64,000 nucleotides of DNA from Neurospora tetraspora (taxonomy: Eukaryota > Ascomycota > Sordariomycetes > Sordariales > Sordariaceae), in contig NW_026944385.1 of the NCBI RefSeq assembly GCF_033439725.1, positions 1-64,000 of the forward strand, given 5' to 3'. This document shows, in pieces, positions 10,864-23,129 of this stretch. The notes under the pieces are model-generated. The model worked only from the letters and a program-made list of their open reading frames with translations. It ran no database searches and was not told where the DNA came from. A program made the translations under genes and the position numbers. Every line of letters begins with the position of its first letter. The stretch's first letter is position 1.

Positions 10864-12243
10864 TCAAAGCTTGAGATGCCGCTGCCTCTCCTGGATGTGA
10901 ATACCAATCGTAGTGGACCAATGACGAATTCTTGGCTTGATCGCAAATTCGTACTCGGGCAAGCTCACCAACTCCTCCATGAACGGGCCCATCTGGCCCC
11001 TATCCGACCTCAAGAAGTGCGTCTCGATGCTGTGAACAACAGCCAGCGAGTCCTCGTTGGCGTACAGACCAGCAAAACGCATCTCCTCTAGCAGGTTGAA
11101 CACAGCCTCTGCGTCGCCATAGCGGTGCCAATGGATGTGGACCAGGAGGTTGTAAAACGGCGTGCTGGCGCCGAGGACGTAGCTGGCTAAGCCGAGCTCC
11201 TTGATGCGTGGGAGGATGTTCAGCGCCAACGGCGAGGAGCGGGAGAACGAAGTGTCCATGAGGCGCAGGCCGTAGAGGAGGTAGGCGGGGTATAGAGGGC
11301 CGTAGAGGTGCATGGAGATTCTCTCCTGGCCTGGTTCGAACTCGTAGCCGTACTCGTAGTCTCCATCTTCTTGCACCTCCTTGGTTTTGCGTCCCGTCTT
11401 CTTCACAGGCGCCTTGGACACCCCGGACCGGTCGGCGATACCCAGCTTCTTAACCATGGAGAAGACCTCCTCTTCCAGAATGTCCCACAGCTGGAAGTCG
11501 GAGGTGGCAGCTCTCATCTTGGACTCGACTCGGGTGCGTTCCTCGCGTCTCATAGCCTCCTCGGCGACTTGCTTGCTGAGGGGATCGGCGGGGAGTTGTT
11601 CTTGCGTTTGTTCGGCGGTTCGGGCGTTGTCGAGGATCGACGATCTCCCGGTTCCCTTGTCTGCTTCAAGGATACCGAGGGCCATGCGCGCGGCCTGTCG
11701 CAAACTTGGAGGAAAACGCAGGAGGGCGCTGTCACGGTCGACGGCGCGTTGTGTCTGTTCAACGGGTGAAAGGGGGTCGAAGGGGCGCTGGACAGGTCGC
11801 CATTCCTTGGTGTAGGCCGCGGCGGCGTCCTGGAGTAGAATCTTGACGGTGTTGTGGGCGGCTTCGGGGTCGGGGTCTTTGACGCTGATCTCCAACGGGT
11901 CGTCTTCTGTAGTCTTGTTCTTCTTGACGATGTCCTGAAAGATGGTGTCGAAGGCGTAGCGCTCTGTGGGGGTCAAGGTTGTTTTTTGTCCCTCGCCGAG
12001 GTCTTCTGGTTGCCATTTCCGCTTGGGCTTCTCGAATTGTTGACTTGGGAGGTCGAAGGGGATAGGATCTCTGCTGAGCATCGATGGGGCTACTCTTCGG
12101 ACACGAGATGGAGGTGAGCGAGAATCAAGGTTGGACTCGGATCTGTAATAGGCGCGAAGGGCTGTTGTCTTGAGACCAGTGCGGGACAGGCGTTGGATCG
12201 TCCTAGTCTGGTAGAGGAAGGGAAGCATGGTTGTCGACGACAT
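10864..12243 (-). CDS. Mtf2-like mitochondrial protein
   Basis: Single exon of 459 residues; the ATG at 12243 starts a basic, Arg/Ser/Thr-rich N terminus lacking acidic residues over the first 35 positions, typical of a mitochondrial targeting peptide. The C-terminal half resembles the Mtf2-like domain: FQLWDILEEEVFSMVKKLG near residue 250, YPAYLLYGLRLMD, LALNILPRIKELG and FYNLLVHIHWHRYGDAEAVFNLLEEM, the last with the helical-repeat look of PPR-like proteins. Yeast Mtf2/Nam1 stabilises mitochondrial mRNA and couples transcription to translation; the filamentous fungal proteins are assigned on this domain only. It diverges from cmr1 across 652 bp. Confidence 0.78.
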   Translation of the reverse strand: MSSTTMLPFLYQTRTIQRLSRTGLKTTALRAYYRSESNLDSRSPPSRVRRVAPSMLSRDPIPFDLPSQQFEKPKRKWQPEDLGEGQKTTLTPTERYAFDTIFQDIVKKNKTTEDDPLEISVKDPDPEAAHNTVKILLQDAAAAYTKEWRPVQRPFDPLSPVEQTQRAVDRDSALLRFPPSLRQAARMALGILEADKGTGRSSILDNARTAEQTQEQLPADPLSKQVAEEAMRREERTRVESKMRAATSDFQLWDILEEEVFSMVKKLGIADRSGVSKAPVKKTGRKTKEVQEDGDYEYGYEFEPGQERISMHLYGPLYPAYLLYGLRLMDTSFSRSSPLALNILPRIKELGLASYVLGASTPFYNLLVHIHWHRYGDAEAVFNLLEEMRFAGLYANEDSLAVVHSIETHFLRSDRGQMGPFMEELVSLPEYEFAIKPRIRHWSTTIGIHIQERQRHLKL

Positions 12244-12895
12244 GGTGGCGGTGGTCCGGTTTCACCGGGTTAGGATATAGCGATTGTGGTCTCTTATTAT
12301 ATGTTTCTCGACGTTGTTGCAGATGTTCGTGTCCAGCACGGGGGTAGCACCTTGCGATTCGCGATTGTGGTGGTCGGCAGCAAAGGTAGGGAAGAATGGA
12401 GATAGATGGAGACGAGGCAGGAAAACGCCAAAGTCAAAAGTTCAGATTCAAAATTTCGGAATCGATCAAAGATTGCCTGCCGGGACCTACCCCACCAAAG
12501 ACCCTTGCTGTCCAGACTGCAGGGGACTGCTAGCATTAACTCCGCAAAATTACAGGGCTGTTCGTTAGTGCACTAGACGCTAAAAGGCCTTCCCGCGTCC
12601 AACAGCGATTGCGTGTCCCGTGATTTCGTGCGCCGATTTGTTTCTCATGCGTCGACGCGACCCGGTGGCGCGCCTCCAGTTTAGTTTTTTAATTGATTTC
12701 CATTGTTGATTGCGACCATCTGTTGCACTTTACCACATTCGCGTTGCTGCCTGGCCTACCCGTGCGTAAACTCTTGAATAAAGATAGCGTCTGGTGTCTG
12801 TCTCTTGTTTTAGACCCTTTTTGTCATCCTCCATTGTCTTCACCAAACCGTCCTCCTCGTGTTCTATCGGCCGTTGCATTTTCCCGAGTCCCAAG
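12244..12895. promoter_or_regulatory. Divergent promoter between the Mtf2-like gene and cmr1
   Basis: A 652-bp gap between divergent genes. ACGCGA, an MCB-like core recognised in yeasts by MBF, is at 12655-12660, about 240 bp upstream of the cmr1 start. CMR1 is linked to the DNA damage response and S phase in yeast. The core is short, so chance occurrence is quite possible. Confidence 0.35.
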
Positions 12896-14522
12896 ATGCC
12901 TCCCAAGAAGGAACCCGTTATGAGCGCGTTCGAGCGCAAGCGCCTCGAGAACATTGCCAACAACAATGCCATCCTAAGCGGCATCAGTACCACGGCAGAC
13001 AAGATTATCCCGAAGCCTGCGCCTCCCAAGCCCAAACGCGCCAGCACGCCCCGAGTCAAGCGCGAACCTGTCAAAAAGGAACCGGCCCGTCCCACGCGCC
13101 AGAGCAGTCGCCTCGCCGGCCTCGAAGCGGATTCCGAAGTTCTCAAGCGCAAACTAGATGTTGAAGCCGAGGCGGAAGCAGCAAAGGCCAAGGCCAAGAA
13201 GATGCGCGTCAGTGGTGATTTGAACCTCGGCGACATCACGGTCGAGGGTCGCAAGTGGGAAAGTAGTGCCGACGGCCTAGCGCTGTTGAAGGGTCTTGGT
13301 GTTCGAGGGGCGCAACCTGGTGTGAGGACGTTTACAGACGACGATGTCAAAGATACCAAGGATAAGGGGTTAAAGGACTTGCGGTTGCGCATGAGCGGAC
13401 TCAAGTTGTACGAGAAGTGGGCAGTTAATGGTACGTCTCCCCAAATACTGTCCCAACTACGATGCAAGTTTCACTAACAAGTTTGTTGCAACAGATATCA
13501 AACTCGTTCCCCAGCGCATCTACTCCATGTGCTTCCACCCCACCGAAGAAAAGCCCATAATCTTCGCTGGCGACAAAGAAGGCGCCATGGGCGTGTTCGA
13601 CGCTTCTCAACCCGCGCCCGAAATCGACGACGACGATGAAGATGCCGAATACCCAGACCCCATCATATCCGCCTTCAAAACCCACTCCCGTACAATCACC
13701 TCCTTCCACTTCTCCCCTACCGACTCCAATGCCATCTACTCTGCCTCGTACGACTCTTCGATTCGCAAATTGGACCTAGACAAGGGCATCTCAACCGAGG
13801 TCTTTGCCCCGTCCTCTTCGTCTGACGACCTCCCCATCTCCGCCATCGACATCCCGACTACCGACCCGAACACCATCATCTTCTCGACCTTGCAAGGCTC
13901 CCTGGGCCGACAAGACCAGCGCACCAAACCTTCCTCGGCCGAAATTTGGGGCTTAACCGACCAAAAGATTGGCGGTTTCTCCCTGCATCCTCAGCACCCT
14001 CACCTCGTCGCGACCGCCTCGCTCGACCGCACCCTCAAGATCTGGGACCTACGCAAGATCAGTGGCAAGGGGGACCTCCGCCACCCTGCCCTCCTAGGGG
14101 AGCATGAATCCCGTCTTTCTGTTTCGCATGCGTCTTGGTCTTCCTCGGGACACATCGCCACTTCTTCGTACGACGACCGCATCAAGATCTACAGCTTCCC
14201 CTCTGCTGGCGAGTGGAAAGCCGGGCACGACATAGCCGCAAAGGAAATGCAACCGACGGTTCAGATACCGCATAACAACCAGACGGGAAGATGGGTGACG
14301 ATTTTGAAGCCGCAGTGGCAAAGGAACCCACAGGATGGGTGGCAGAAGTTTGTAATTGGAAACATGAATCGGTTCGTGGACGTTTATGCGGAGGACGGAG
14401 AGCAGTTGGCGCAGCTGGGAGGCGATGGGATCACGGCGGTGCCGGCGGTTGCACACTTTCATCCGACTAAGGACTGGGTGGCCGGCGGAACGGCGAGTGG
14501 GAAGTTGTGTTTGTGGATGTAG
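12896..14522 (+). CDS. cmr1: WD-repeat DNA damage-binding protein CMR1
   Basis: Two exons, 12896-13430 and 13495-14522, with a 64-nt intron (GTACGT donor, CTAAC branch, AACAG acceptor), encode 520 residues. The start [20 protein letters not shown] is the conserved CMR1 N terminus. A basic, Lys/Pro-rich linker (residues 35-75) and an Ala/Lys-rich coil (about 85-105) precede the beta-propeller. The junction restores [23 protein letters not shown] repeats follow, including [38 protein letters not shown] and the terminal [24 protein letters not shown]. Yeast Cmr1 binds DNA, preferably UV-damaged, and gathers with chaperones in intranuclear quality-control foci during replication stress. Assignment is by full-length resemblance. 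Confidence 0.92.
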
Positions 14523-16672
14523 TGGTGGTGATGCTTATGTTTTTTGGGTAGCTGGGTGTTGTTAGTGTTGTTTTTGGATGTTTGTTGTACTTGGTGTTCT
14601 GCGATGATACCATGTTTGGATGACTTGATGGCGGCGTCGATAGACTCGAAACTATAACCGAGTGTTTGGATTTCGGCTTACCATGGCATTTATTGCAATG
14701 ATCTCAATGCGAAGGGATTATATGCTCCTGAATGATTATTTGTTTTGCTCAAGCTGGGTTGGACAGTTCATTTGAAGCCACCGATGTCTTGCTTGGTGTC
14801 ACGCGAGTGGTAAACATGATTGGTAGCGCAATTACTCGGCCGGTGAGATCTCAGGTGTACCTGAATAAGAGGTCTCCAGGTCCCTTGTGCTTGGTGAAGT
14901 CCCGCGAATGTGAGTGGTCATGGACTGTTCCCAAGTCTCTTGTTCCAACCAAGTAGCCCAGGGACTCGGGATCACATGCAAATAATAAATACGATGGGTG
15001 GGTCGCAATGAAGATGCACAACAGTGTTGCCGACCTCTCAATTTAACGTCGCCAGCAACACACAAGAGAGCGGGTCTCCCAGATAGCAAGCCCATATTCT
15101 AGCAGAAACTAGATGCTTTCAGTTGGGTTTGGGTGTCAATTGGTCGCCTCGAAACAAGCCTCCAATGAAGCCAAACCCAGGATCGGTATGATGCTCCGGC
15201 AGGGACAACAGGCCTTCTGACGATAATGGTTGCAACCACAAGACATGACAACACCAGACTATGTGCCACTCACTTGGTCATATCAGGTATTGTAGCAGCA
15301 GACCTTCAATAGACTTACGTCTCACAACATGGCTTTGGGTGTTGTAACGTCTTACTACAATGGTGTTGGCTTGCACCTTGTTGGCCAGCCTGTTGCTAAC
15401 CTGTTGACCGGACCTCGTTGGGTTGTCATCCAGGGAGTGGGAGAGATAAGCTTGTCGCTTTTGGATCATAGGCAGGTAGGTTTGGATCTTTTGCGCAGCC
15501 TGGTAATCGTCGGTTTTCTCGGGGTTCACGAATGGCCGACTCGAACTCGGAAAGATGAAAAAGCAAGTCTCCCATGGTGTCATCTGTCACCCGTCCAGAG
15601 CAGGTGATGCCAGAAGGAGACATTCCAGCATCCGGTGATACACAATGTCTGTTAGAGTTCTCCAAGAGTTGGAGGCGGCGCACTATCGCTGGAAAGAAGC
15701 CAGGGTGACTATCAAGGTACCCATCCGTATCTTATCGCTCTCTAGATGACCCACTTTTCTGGAGCCTTCCCCGGCTTGAGTTGGCTCCCCTGAACAACGT
15801 CAGGCAGTGGGGCTCCACCAGACACCTTCCTGGCCAGCTGCTGCTCGGGCTCCTGTTCTCGACCGCCCGCCCTCCCGCCTCGCTCATTCTCCCAGTCGTT
15901 GTTCAGTTCCTTTCATCACTTCTTTGGACATTTGATAGAGCGATACGCCGAGCGCCTGTAGACATCGGCACTCCCACGCGCAACCGAGTACCGCGACAAG
16001 AAGTACCGGCCCATATCAGAGTCGAGGTTGCACTGCCTGGCAGTCTGCCTCCCGTCTCTGCCTATCCAGTCAGGCTTCAGACCGTGTGCTGCTGATTGTG
16101 ACCGACACGATTCAGGTTGTTAGTGGCTGGCACAATCATAGTCGTCCAGAGCGGCATGAACAACCAGAGATCAACAAGCACTCTAACACTGGAGACGACG
16201 GGAGCCTAACCACCTCCGTTGTTATTGTTGTTGTTGACTCGACTCGATCTTTCTCTTTGGTTTGGTTGGCTTCACCGGGTTCGAAACATCCCTCCGACCA
16301 CCTATCCATTCGCTCATCGAAACCACCCATCTACCAACCTACCTAGATACCCTCGTCACCTTTCCCAAGCCCGCTCCCATCTCGTCAGTCGGGCGTCGGC
16401 TATCCTAATCTGCACCAGACAGCCCCGGCCGTGTTGTGTTGCCGCTTACAACTGTCTCTTCGCTTGTTTGTCTGATTGTATGTAGGGTACCTACCTCTGC
16501 CTGGTCTACTCACTCCGCTGCCTGCCTGCCTGCAGTCCACTTCTTCCTGTGCTTTGCGGACGTCCACTTATGCTTACCTCTTCTTCTTCCTCAGTTCTAC
16601 GAGTCAGGCTATCCCCATTATTACGACGCCTAATCATCCATTTCACTCTTGATCCTCCTAGACTAATCCGCA
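14523..16672. other. Intergenic: cmr1 3' end and long 5' leader of atg26
   Basis: A gap of about 2.15 kb. The last 500 bp (roughly 16160-16670) are pyrimidine-rich with many CT, TTC and GTTGTT runs, as is common for leaders of Neurospora genes. Frames up to 109 codons occur but look random, for example 15781-16095. No RNA gene or repeat was recognised. Confidence 0.5.
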
Positions 16673-19600
16673 ATGGCGTCTTCCCAACCAACGTCATCGG
16701 GCCCAATACTCGATTCCCTTCCGAATTCGAATTCCCAGTCACAGTCAAACACCGAACCCTCCTCGTCGCAACCTCGTGCGAACCCGTCTGAAGCACAAGC
16801 CCAAGCCGGCCCTGGTCCTGCACGTCAAGCTGCACTTACGAAGCGCCCAAGTCACCGAGAGGCGGCCCAGCGCATGTCCAGGAAATTGCAAAGGTTACGC
16901 GGCGACAGTAACCAGCCACACTCTCCCACTATGGAGCTCCCCGACCGCCTGAAAGACACTGGGAAAGAAGAGGACAATGAGGAGGATGTCTTGCAGCCCC
17001 AGGGCGGAATGTTCATGAACATGAACCAGAGCATATTTGGTCTAATCGCTGCTGCTGGAAGCACTGTAGATTTCCACGACCGATTTGAAGGCCAAAGTTC
17101 AGAAGACGAAGATGATGTGCCGAATCACATGGCCATGACCATTGCTGGCCCGGGCATTAAAGGCACAGCACGCAATCGCGAAACTGTCGGCACCGGAAAG
17201 TCGTTAAGCCAGATTGTTGTCTTCAACAAGCCACCTGCAAGTGCCACAGCAGATGCAGGACCAAGCAACACCCACCGCCGACGGCTTTCTGGACACAAGC
17301 TTCTACAATCGGTTCCCGGTCTCTCTCGGCTCTCAAGTTCCCACAAGTCCAAAAAGTCAAAACAGCACAAGGGCACAGCGATGGCGGATAACAAGATCGA
17401 AGAAGAAGAAGATCCCGACCCATCTTCTCCTCTTCCCCCACCAAACGAAGACGAAAACAAGGCTCCCGGCCTTGCGCCACCAATAGAGATCGTCCGAGCA
17501 GAAGGGAACGGGGCGCCTCTCATGAGCAGAATGCTCGAGGCACGGGCCGAAATGGCAGCCCGACCCAGTTTTGATCTTGACAGATTGTCGGGAGAACATC
17601 GTCGTGATGACGCCGGCGGAACTGGACAGCTGGCCAAAAAATTGAAGGATATCTTCGAGTTTGACACCGCCGAGGAGGTGATTGAAGAGTACCCTTGCTG
17701 GCTGCTACAACATGTTCTCCTCCAGGGCTACATGTACATCACGGCGAACCATATCGCCTTCTATGCGCACCTACCCAAAAAGGCCGTAAGTCGTTGTTCA
17801 ACCATCAAACGGGCGAATGCCAGTCGCTAACGTTGTCTGTAACAGCACGAGATCGCAAAGTCCGGGTACCTGTCGAAAAGCGGCAAACGAAATCCCAAGT
17901 ACAACCGCTATTGGTTCCGTCTAAAGGGAGATATCCTCTCCTACTATCAGGACCCCAAGGATCACTACTTTCCCGCGGGCCAGATCGACTTGCGATACGG
18001 CATTTCGGCCAGCGTCAACGACAAGGAGAAAGAAGGCAACTACTTCTCCGTCACCACGCACCATCGAACATACCACTTCAAGGCCGACAGCGCTCAAAGT
18101 GCAAAGGAATGGGTTAAGAGCCTACAACGAGTCATCTTCCGCTCGCACAATGATGGAGACAGCGTCAAGATTTCCATTCCTATCAAGAATATTCTTGACA
18201 TCGAGGAAACCCAGATGGTGGAGTTTGCAGATACTTGCAAGATTCGCGTCATCGACAATGATGAGACGTATGCTATCGACGAGGTAAGACACCAGTGTCT
18301 GGTCTCTCGTTTGTGCACATGCTAACAAGTACCAGTACTTCTTTTCCTTCTTCAGCTTTGGCAAGAAGGCCATCCAGGTTCTCAAGGTCCTCGTAGAGGA
18401 TTCCTCGCCGGAAGATTCTGGGGCGAACGACGCCCCTAAGGGAATGGGAGGAGACGGGGCGAATGGTGACAATCTCGGCAGCCCACCAACTCGCACGTTC
18501 ACCGAAGGAGTCAAAGCTACACTTTCCCCGGTCTCGCCCATCCAGATCGCCTCCCCCAGTTCTCGTGCTAGCGGTGATTACTTCAGGAGCAGCTTCGATG
18601 CCACTCGACCTTTCAGTCGACGGAGTTTCGACGCCAGCCCAGGCACCGCAGGTTACCCAGGATCACCTCCCCGCAGCCTTCATGGCGACGGCCGGAGATC
18701 GTTTAGCAAACCCCGCCACGAGCCACATGCGAGTACCGATTCGTACGCCCAGAGCTTCGACGACCCTAGTCAGGCGAGTCTATCGGCCTTGGTGACCTCT
18801 GGAAGCAGCGAGGATCAATCGGCCAGCCAGATTCTAAGAGGAAGCGATGTTTTTCACAGCCCAATTTTCCGTAGGTCGGCATCGGCTACGCGCGCGGCAA
18901 CAGAGGGTGAAGGGGTCGCGGCACCGCCGATTGTGCGTCAACACACCGCGGGCTTGGTCCGGCTTCAAGGACTTCATCATGCAGCAACCACGGGCCAGAT
19001 TGGTGACCACACGGCAGAAGCAGAAGGTGGTCCATCAACACCCACGCTGCAAAGCATCGCGACGATGGGCAATTACCCATTGCAGAGGGCCAACGCATTT
19101 ATGGGCTACTTGGACCGGCAGTCTAGGCGCATGAGCAACCTTCTAGCGACAGAGTCTATGGGATACGTCGAGAAGGTATCTGGTATGTGGAAGGGTGGCA
19201 AGAAGCACTACGATCAACCTGCTCTGGGAAGGACCGAAGAGGAGGATGTCGAGGATGACCCCGAGGAGAGAGCTCTGTCCGAAGCCCGTTTCCAGGCGCA
19301 CTTTGCGTTGCCGGAGACGGAGAGGTTGCAGGCTGCGTACTTTGGGTTCATCGTCAGGGTTTTGCCGCTTTATGGCAAGATTTATATCAGCAACCGCCAC
19401 TTCTGCTTCCGCAGTTTGCTACCTGGCACCCGGACGAAGCTCATCCTGCCTTTGAAGGATATTGAGACCGTCGACAAAGAAAAGGGGTTCCGGTTCGGGT
19501 ACTCTGGCTTGGTCGTTGTCATCCGTGGCCATGAGGAGATCTTCTTTGAGTTTGCCAAGGCGGAGAACCGGGATGATTGTGCTATTACGATCATCCAGAG

Positions 19601-21446
19601 CTTGGATGCAGCGAGATACCTGGCCGAGTCGCAAGAGGCGGAGGAAGCACAAGCAGCGGAAGCTGAGAGGGATGCACTCAACCAGGCAAGAAACGAAGAA
19701 TTCCCTGATCACGAAATCGAGCTTCCTCGACAGGCATCTGGGGTATCTGATGCCCCAACGATATTGTTCGATGACCCCAAGGCTTCGTTCCTAAACTTCA
19801 AGCCCAGCGAGCCCATGCGCATCACCTGTTTGACCATCGGGTCGCGCGGGGACGTCCAGCCTTACATCGCGCTCTGCAAGAGGCTACTCGAAGAAGGCCA
19901 CCACCCTAAGATCGTCACACACCGGGAGTTCAAAGACTGGATCGAAAGCCACGGGATCGAATTCGGTCCCGTTGAGGGTGACCCTTCCGAACTCATGCGC
20001 ATCTGCATCGAAAACGGCACGTTCACCTACGCCTTCCTGCGCGAAGCCAACTCCAAGTTCCGCGGCTGGCTCGACGAGCTGCTCACCTCGGCCTGGGAAG
20101 CCTGCCAAGGTAGCGACCTGCTCATCGAGTCCCCCTCCGCCATGGCAGGCATCCACATCGCCGAAGCGCTTGGGATTCCCTACTTCCGCGCCTTTACCAT
20201 GCCGTGGACCCGCACGCGCGCCTATCCTCATGCCTTCATAATGCCGGGGCAGAAGATGGGCGGCGCGTATAATTACATTACCTACGTCATGTTCGATAAT
20301 GTATTCTGGAAGGCTACCGCGCATCAGGTAAATCGGTGGAGGAACAAGTACCTCGGTTTGCCCAACACGAGCCTCGAGAAGTTGCAGCCGAACAAGGTTC
20401 CCTTCCTCTACAACTTTTCCCCGTCTGTGGTACCTCCTCCCATCGATTACAGCGATTGGATCCGCGTCACTGGGTACTGGTTCCTCGACGAAGGAGGCGA
20501 CAAGTGGCAGCCGCCCAAGGAGTTGACGGATTTCATTGCCAAGGCAAGGGCAGACGAGAAGAAGCTGGTTTATATCGGATTTGGAAGCATTATTGTTTCG
20601 GATCCGGCCAAGATGACGCAGGAGATTATTGACGCCGTCTTGAGAGCCGACGTTCGCTGCATTCTCTCGAAAGGTTGGTCCGACCGCTCAGCAGCAGTCG
20701 ACGGCGTTGAGAAGCCGAATGTGGCAGACCCAACTCTCCCTCCAGAAATCATACAGATCCAGTCCGCCCCACACGACTGGCTGTTCCAACAAGTCGATGC
20801 CGCTGCGCACCACGGCGGCTCCGGGACTACTGGCGCCAGCTTGCGGGCTGGTATCCCGACTATCATTCGCCCCTTCTTCGGCGATCAGTTCTTCTTTGCG
20901 GGAAGAGTCGAGGATCTTGGGGTCGGGATATATCTGAAGAAGTGGGGAGTCCAGAGCTTTGCGAGGGCGCTGTGGGAAGCGACGCATAGTAGCAGAATGC
21001 AGACGAGGGCCGAGGTACTGGGAGGCCAAATCCGCGCTGAGAACGGTGTGGATACCGCTATCCAGGCCATCTATCGCGACTTGGACTACGCCAGGAACTT
21101 GATCACCTTGAAGAGGCAGAAGCATCAGTCGAGGAGGAATAGCGTTGCTACGCCCACACCTGGCGCCAAGCCCAACGCTCCTGCGGATGACCAAGATCAG
21201 GAAGCCGAAGAGGACGACATTGACGCGGACGATGAAGAGGAAGAGAGCTGGACCTTTGTTGGAGGGAACGAGGATGATATGACAGGGTCGATGTCCATGT
21301 CGAGAAGTGATCTGTTGAGTCAGACTGTTGCAAATTTGAGGGGTGTGAAAGTCGGGAAGGAACCAACTTTGGGAAGCCGGGTGTTGAGTCCTCCGCCTAC
21401 TAGCCCGGGCGCTAAGAGGGGAACAGGCGGCGTGAAGTATGTTTAG
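16673..21446 (+). CDS. atg26: Sterol 3-beta-glucosyltransferase ATG26 (UGT51)
   Basis: Three exons, 16673-17785, 17846-18283 and 18336-21446, with introns of 60 and 52 nt, encode 1553 residues, which matches my recollection of the N. crassa protein. The low-complexity N terminus carries the SGPILDS and [19 protein letters not shown] segments. A GRAM domain (about 328-375) holds [17 protein letters not shown], then a PH domain (about 375-480) with [22 protein letters not shown], a long Ser/Pro-rich linker, and a second GRAM near residue 840 ([22 protein letters not shown]). The GT28-type N-terminal glycosyltransferase domain begins near 1005 ([18 protein letters not shown]), and the UDP-sugar site [19 protein letters not shown] is near 1341. 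It glucosylates ergosterol using UDP-glucose at membranes; in Pichia and plant-pathogenic fungi it is needed for pexophagy. An acidic C-terminal stretch follows the catalytic domain. Confidence 0.96.
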
Positions 21447-23129
21447 AGAACGCCCGGGTGGTGATTGGGTTGGGATAGTCGCTATGGATCACGGGACATA
21501 GCTGGGATGTCTCCTTGGTGTTTGCTTTCCTATTAATCTTTCAAGAAGGACGACTAACGGACAGAGGCATTGGCTCGTGCCACGGCTGGCGTGCTGGAGT
21601 AATGGTACAAGGCACTGGAAGATTTCACTCTTCACGGTGGCCATGATTGGATTGGTACTACACGGTTGTTTTCATAACACCGCTTGGATGGAGGACTTCT
21701 TGCTCACTTCTCCTACTTTGGATTATACTTCTTACAGGCACTCGCACTCCTAGAATACGGTAGTAGGAATGGGTTTTACTTGGTTATCCTATCAATAATA
21801 GATATTATTCGTTAATGAAACACACCATACACCTAACCTTGGTGACTTTTCTCCTTCCTCACTCGCAGCATTGTGCCAATTCCGGGTTCAAGCCGCAGGC
21901 GTTGAGGTCGCAAAAGCCAAGTGAACGGACACAAAGATGGTCGTGGTTTGTTCAAGATAAAGAACATTTACACATAAAGAAGAAACGCCACGTTTCCGAA
22001 CCGAGAAGTTATCACACGGGACCTTTTCGACGAGATGTCGGGGTCAGCTTGAACACCATACGCTGACCTTTTCTTGTTGTCAGATTCTTCAAGATGATAC
22101 CTGGAGGACTTATGATCCGAAAGGTCTTGAAGTGATGAGGACTGCCACTATCCACGAGTAAGACGCCCTCACGCCACAGCACGTCCGTGTATCAACCCCG
22201 CAAACGGTCTCCTCAGTCAATGCCTTGCTATGTATCTGTACCTCTACATCCCGCGACACTGATCAGAGAAGCACAGATGGGACAAGGGAGTTGGAGAAAT
22301 TCCCCAAAACCAGCCCCCAGAGGTACAAAAGGGAAAGCTCCCCCACCTTCAAGAGAGCCTCGAGTTTCATTGCTTCACTCAAGTCAAGCTCGCCCGACTG
22401 GACACACGCAATACACGCACAGAACTCTCGACCAAGACATCCCGTGGCACAGGGTTACGGGCACATTACATCACTTGTTAGTCACTTGCTCTAGATGATT
22501 TATCAGATTGAAGATGATCGTTTCTTACATTGAATGGCAGGTTGACTCAATATCGGATTGCAGCCTAGAATTTCATCCAGTTCCAAGTCAACGCTGTGGT
22601 TGTTGTACAGGTACATCGAGAACAGTACCTTTGAGAGCTTTGACCACCCATTCCGCCCCACAAGTGCCGCAAAGCTTCCTGCGCTAGACCGTATCAAGAC
22701 ATATTCCCCACTCTGAATCTGCAGCTTCAGAGGTCCAGTTCCAGGTCGATCGTCCAGTGGTCACACTACTAAACTTCAGCGTTCCATCTTCAGTTCAGAC
22801 AAAGTCGGGTCGCGATTCGCCGCGAAGAACAAAACATCACCGGCGCCATACGACAACCCACCACCAAACCCTTCAATAACACCGAAAACTGCACGCGCTT
22901 GTTGCGCGATGGGTTTACTCGTCCGACCAGACACTCATCTACTTTTATCTCCTCAGGGAGCCCCGCTGTAAGTGGATGGACAATGAGCGATTCTCGGTGG
23001 CGCGTCACCTTGCCATGGATGCGCCGGATGAATTGATGCTAACAACCACTCGTCCTAGTTGAGTTACGAGTTACCGCCTTCACACAATCCTCCGACCGAC
23101 CACTTGGACCGATACCAAGATTCGCGACA
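21447..23129. other. Intergenic: atg26 3' end and fcp1 upstream region
   Basis: About 1.7 kb between two genes on the same strand. Frames up to 103 codons are present but carry no family similarity and overlap each other. No repeats, RNA gene or clear regulatory motif was recognised. Confidence 0.5.
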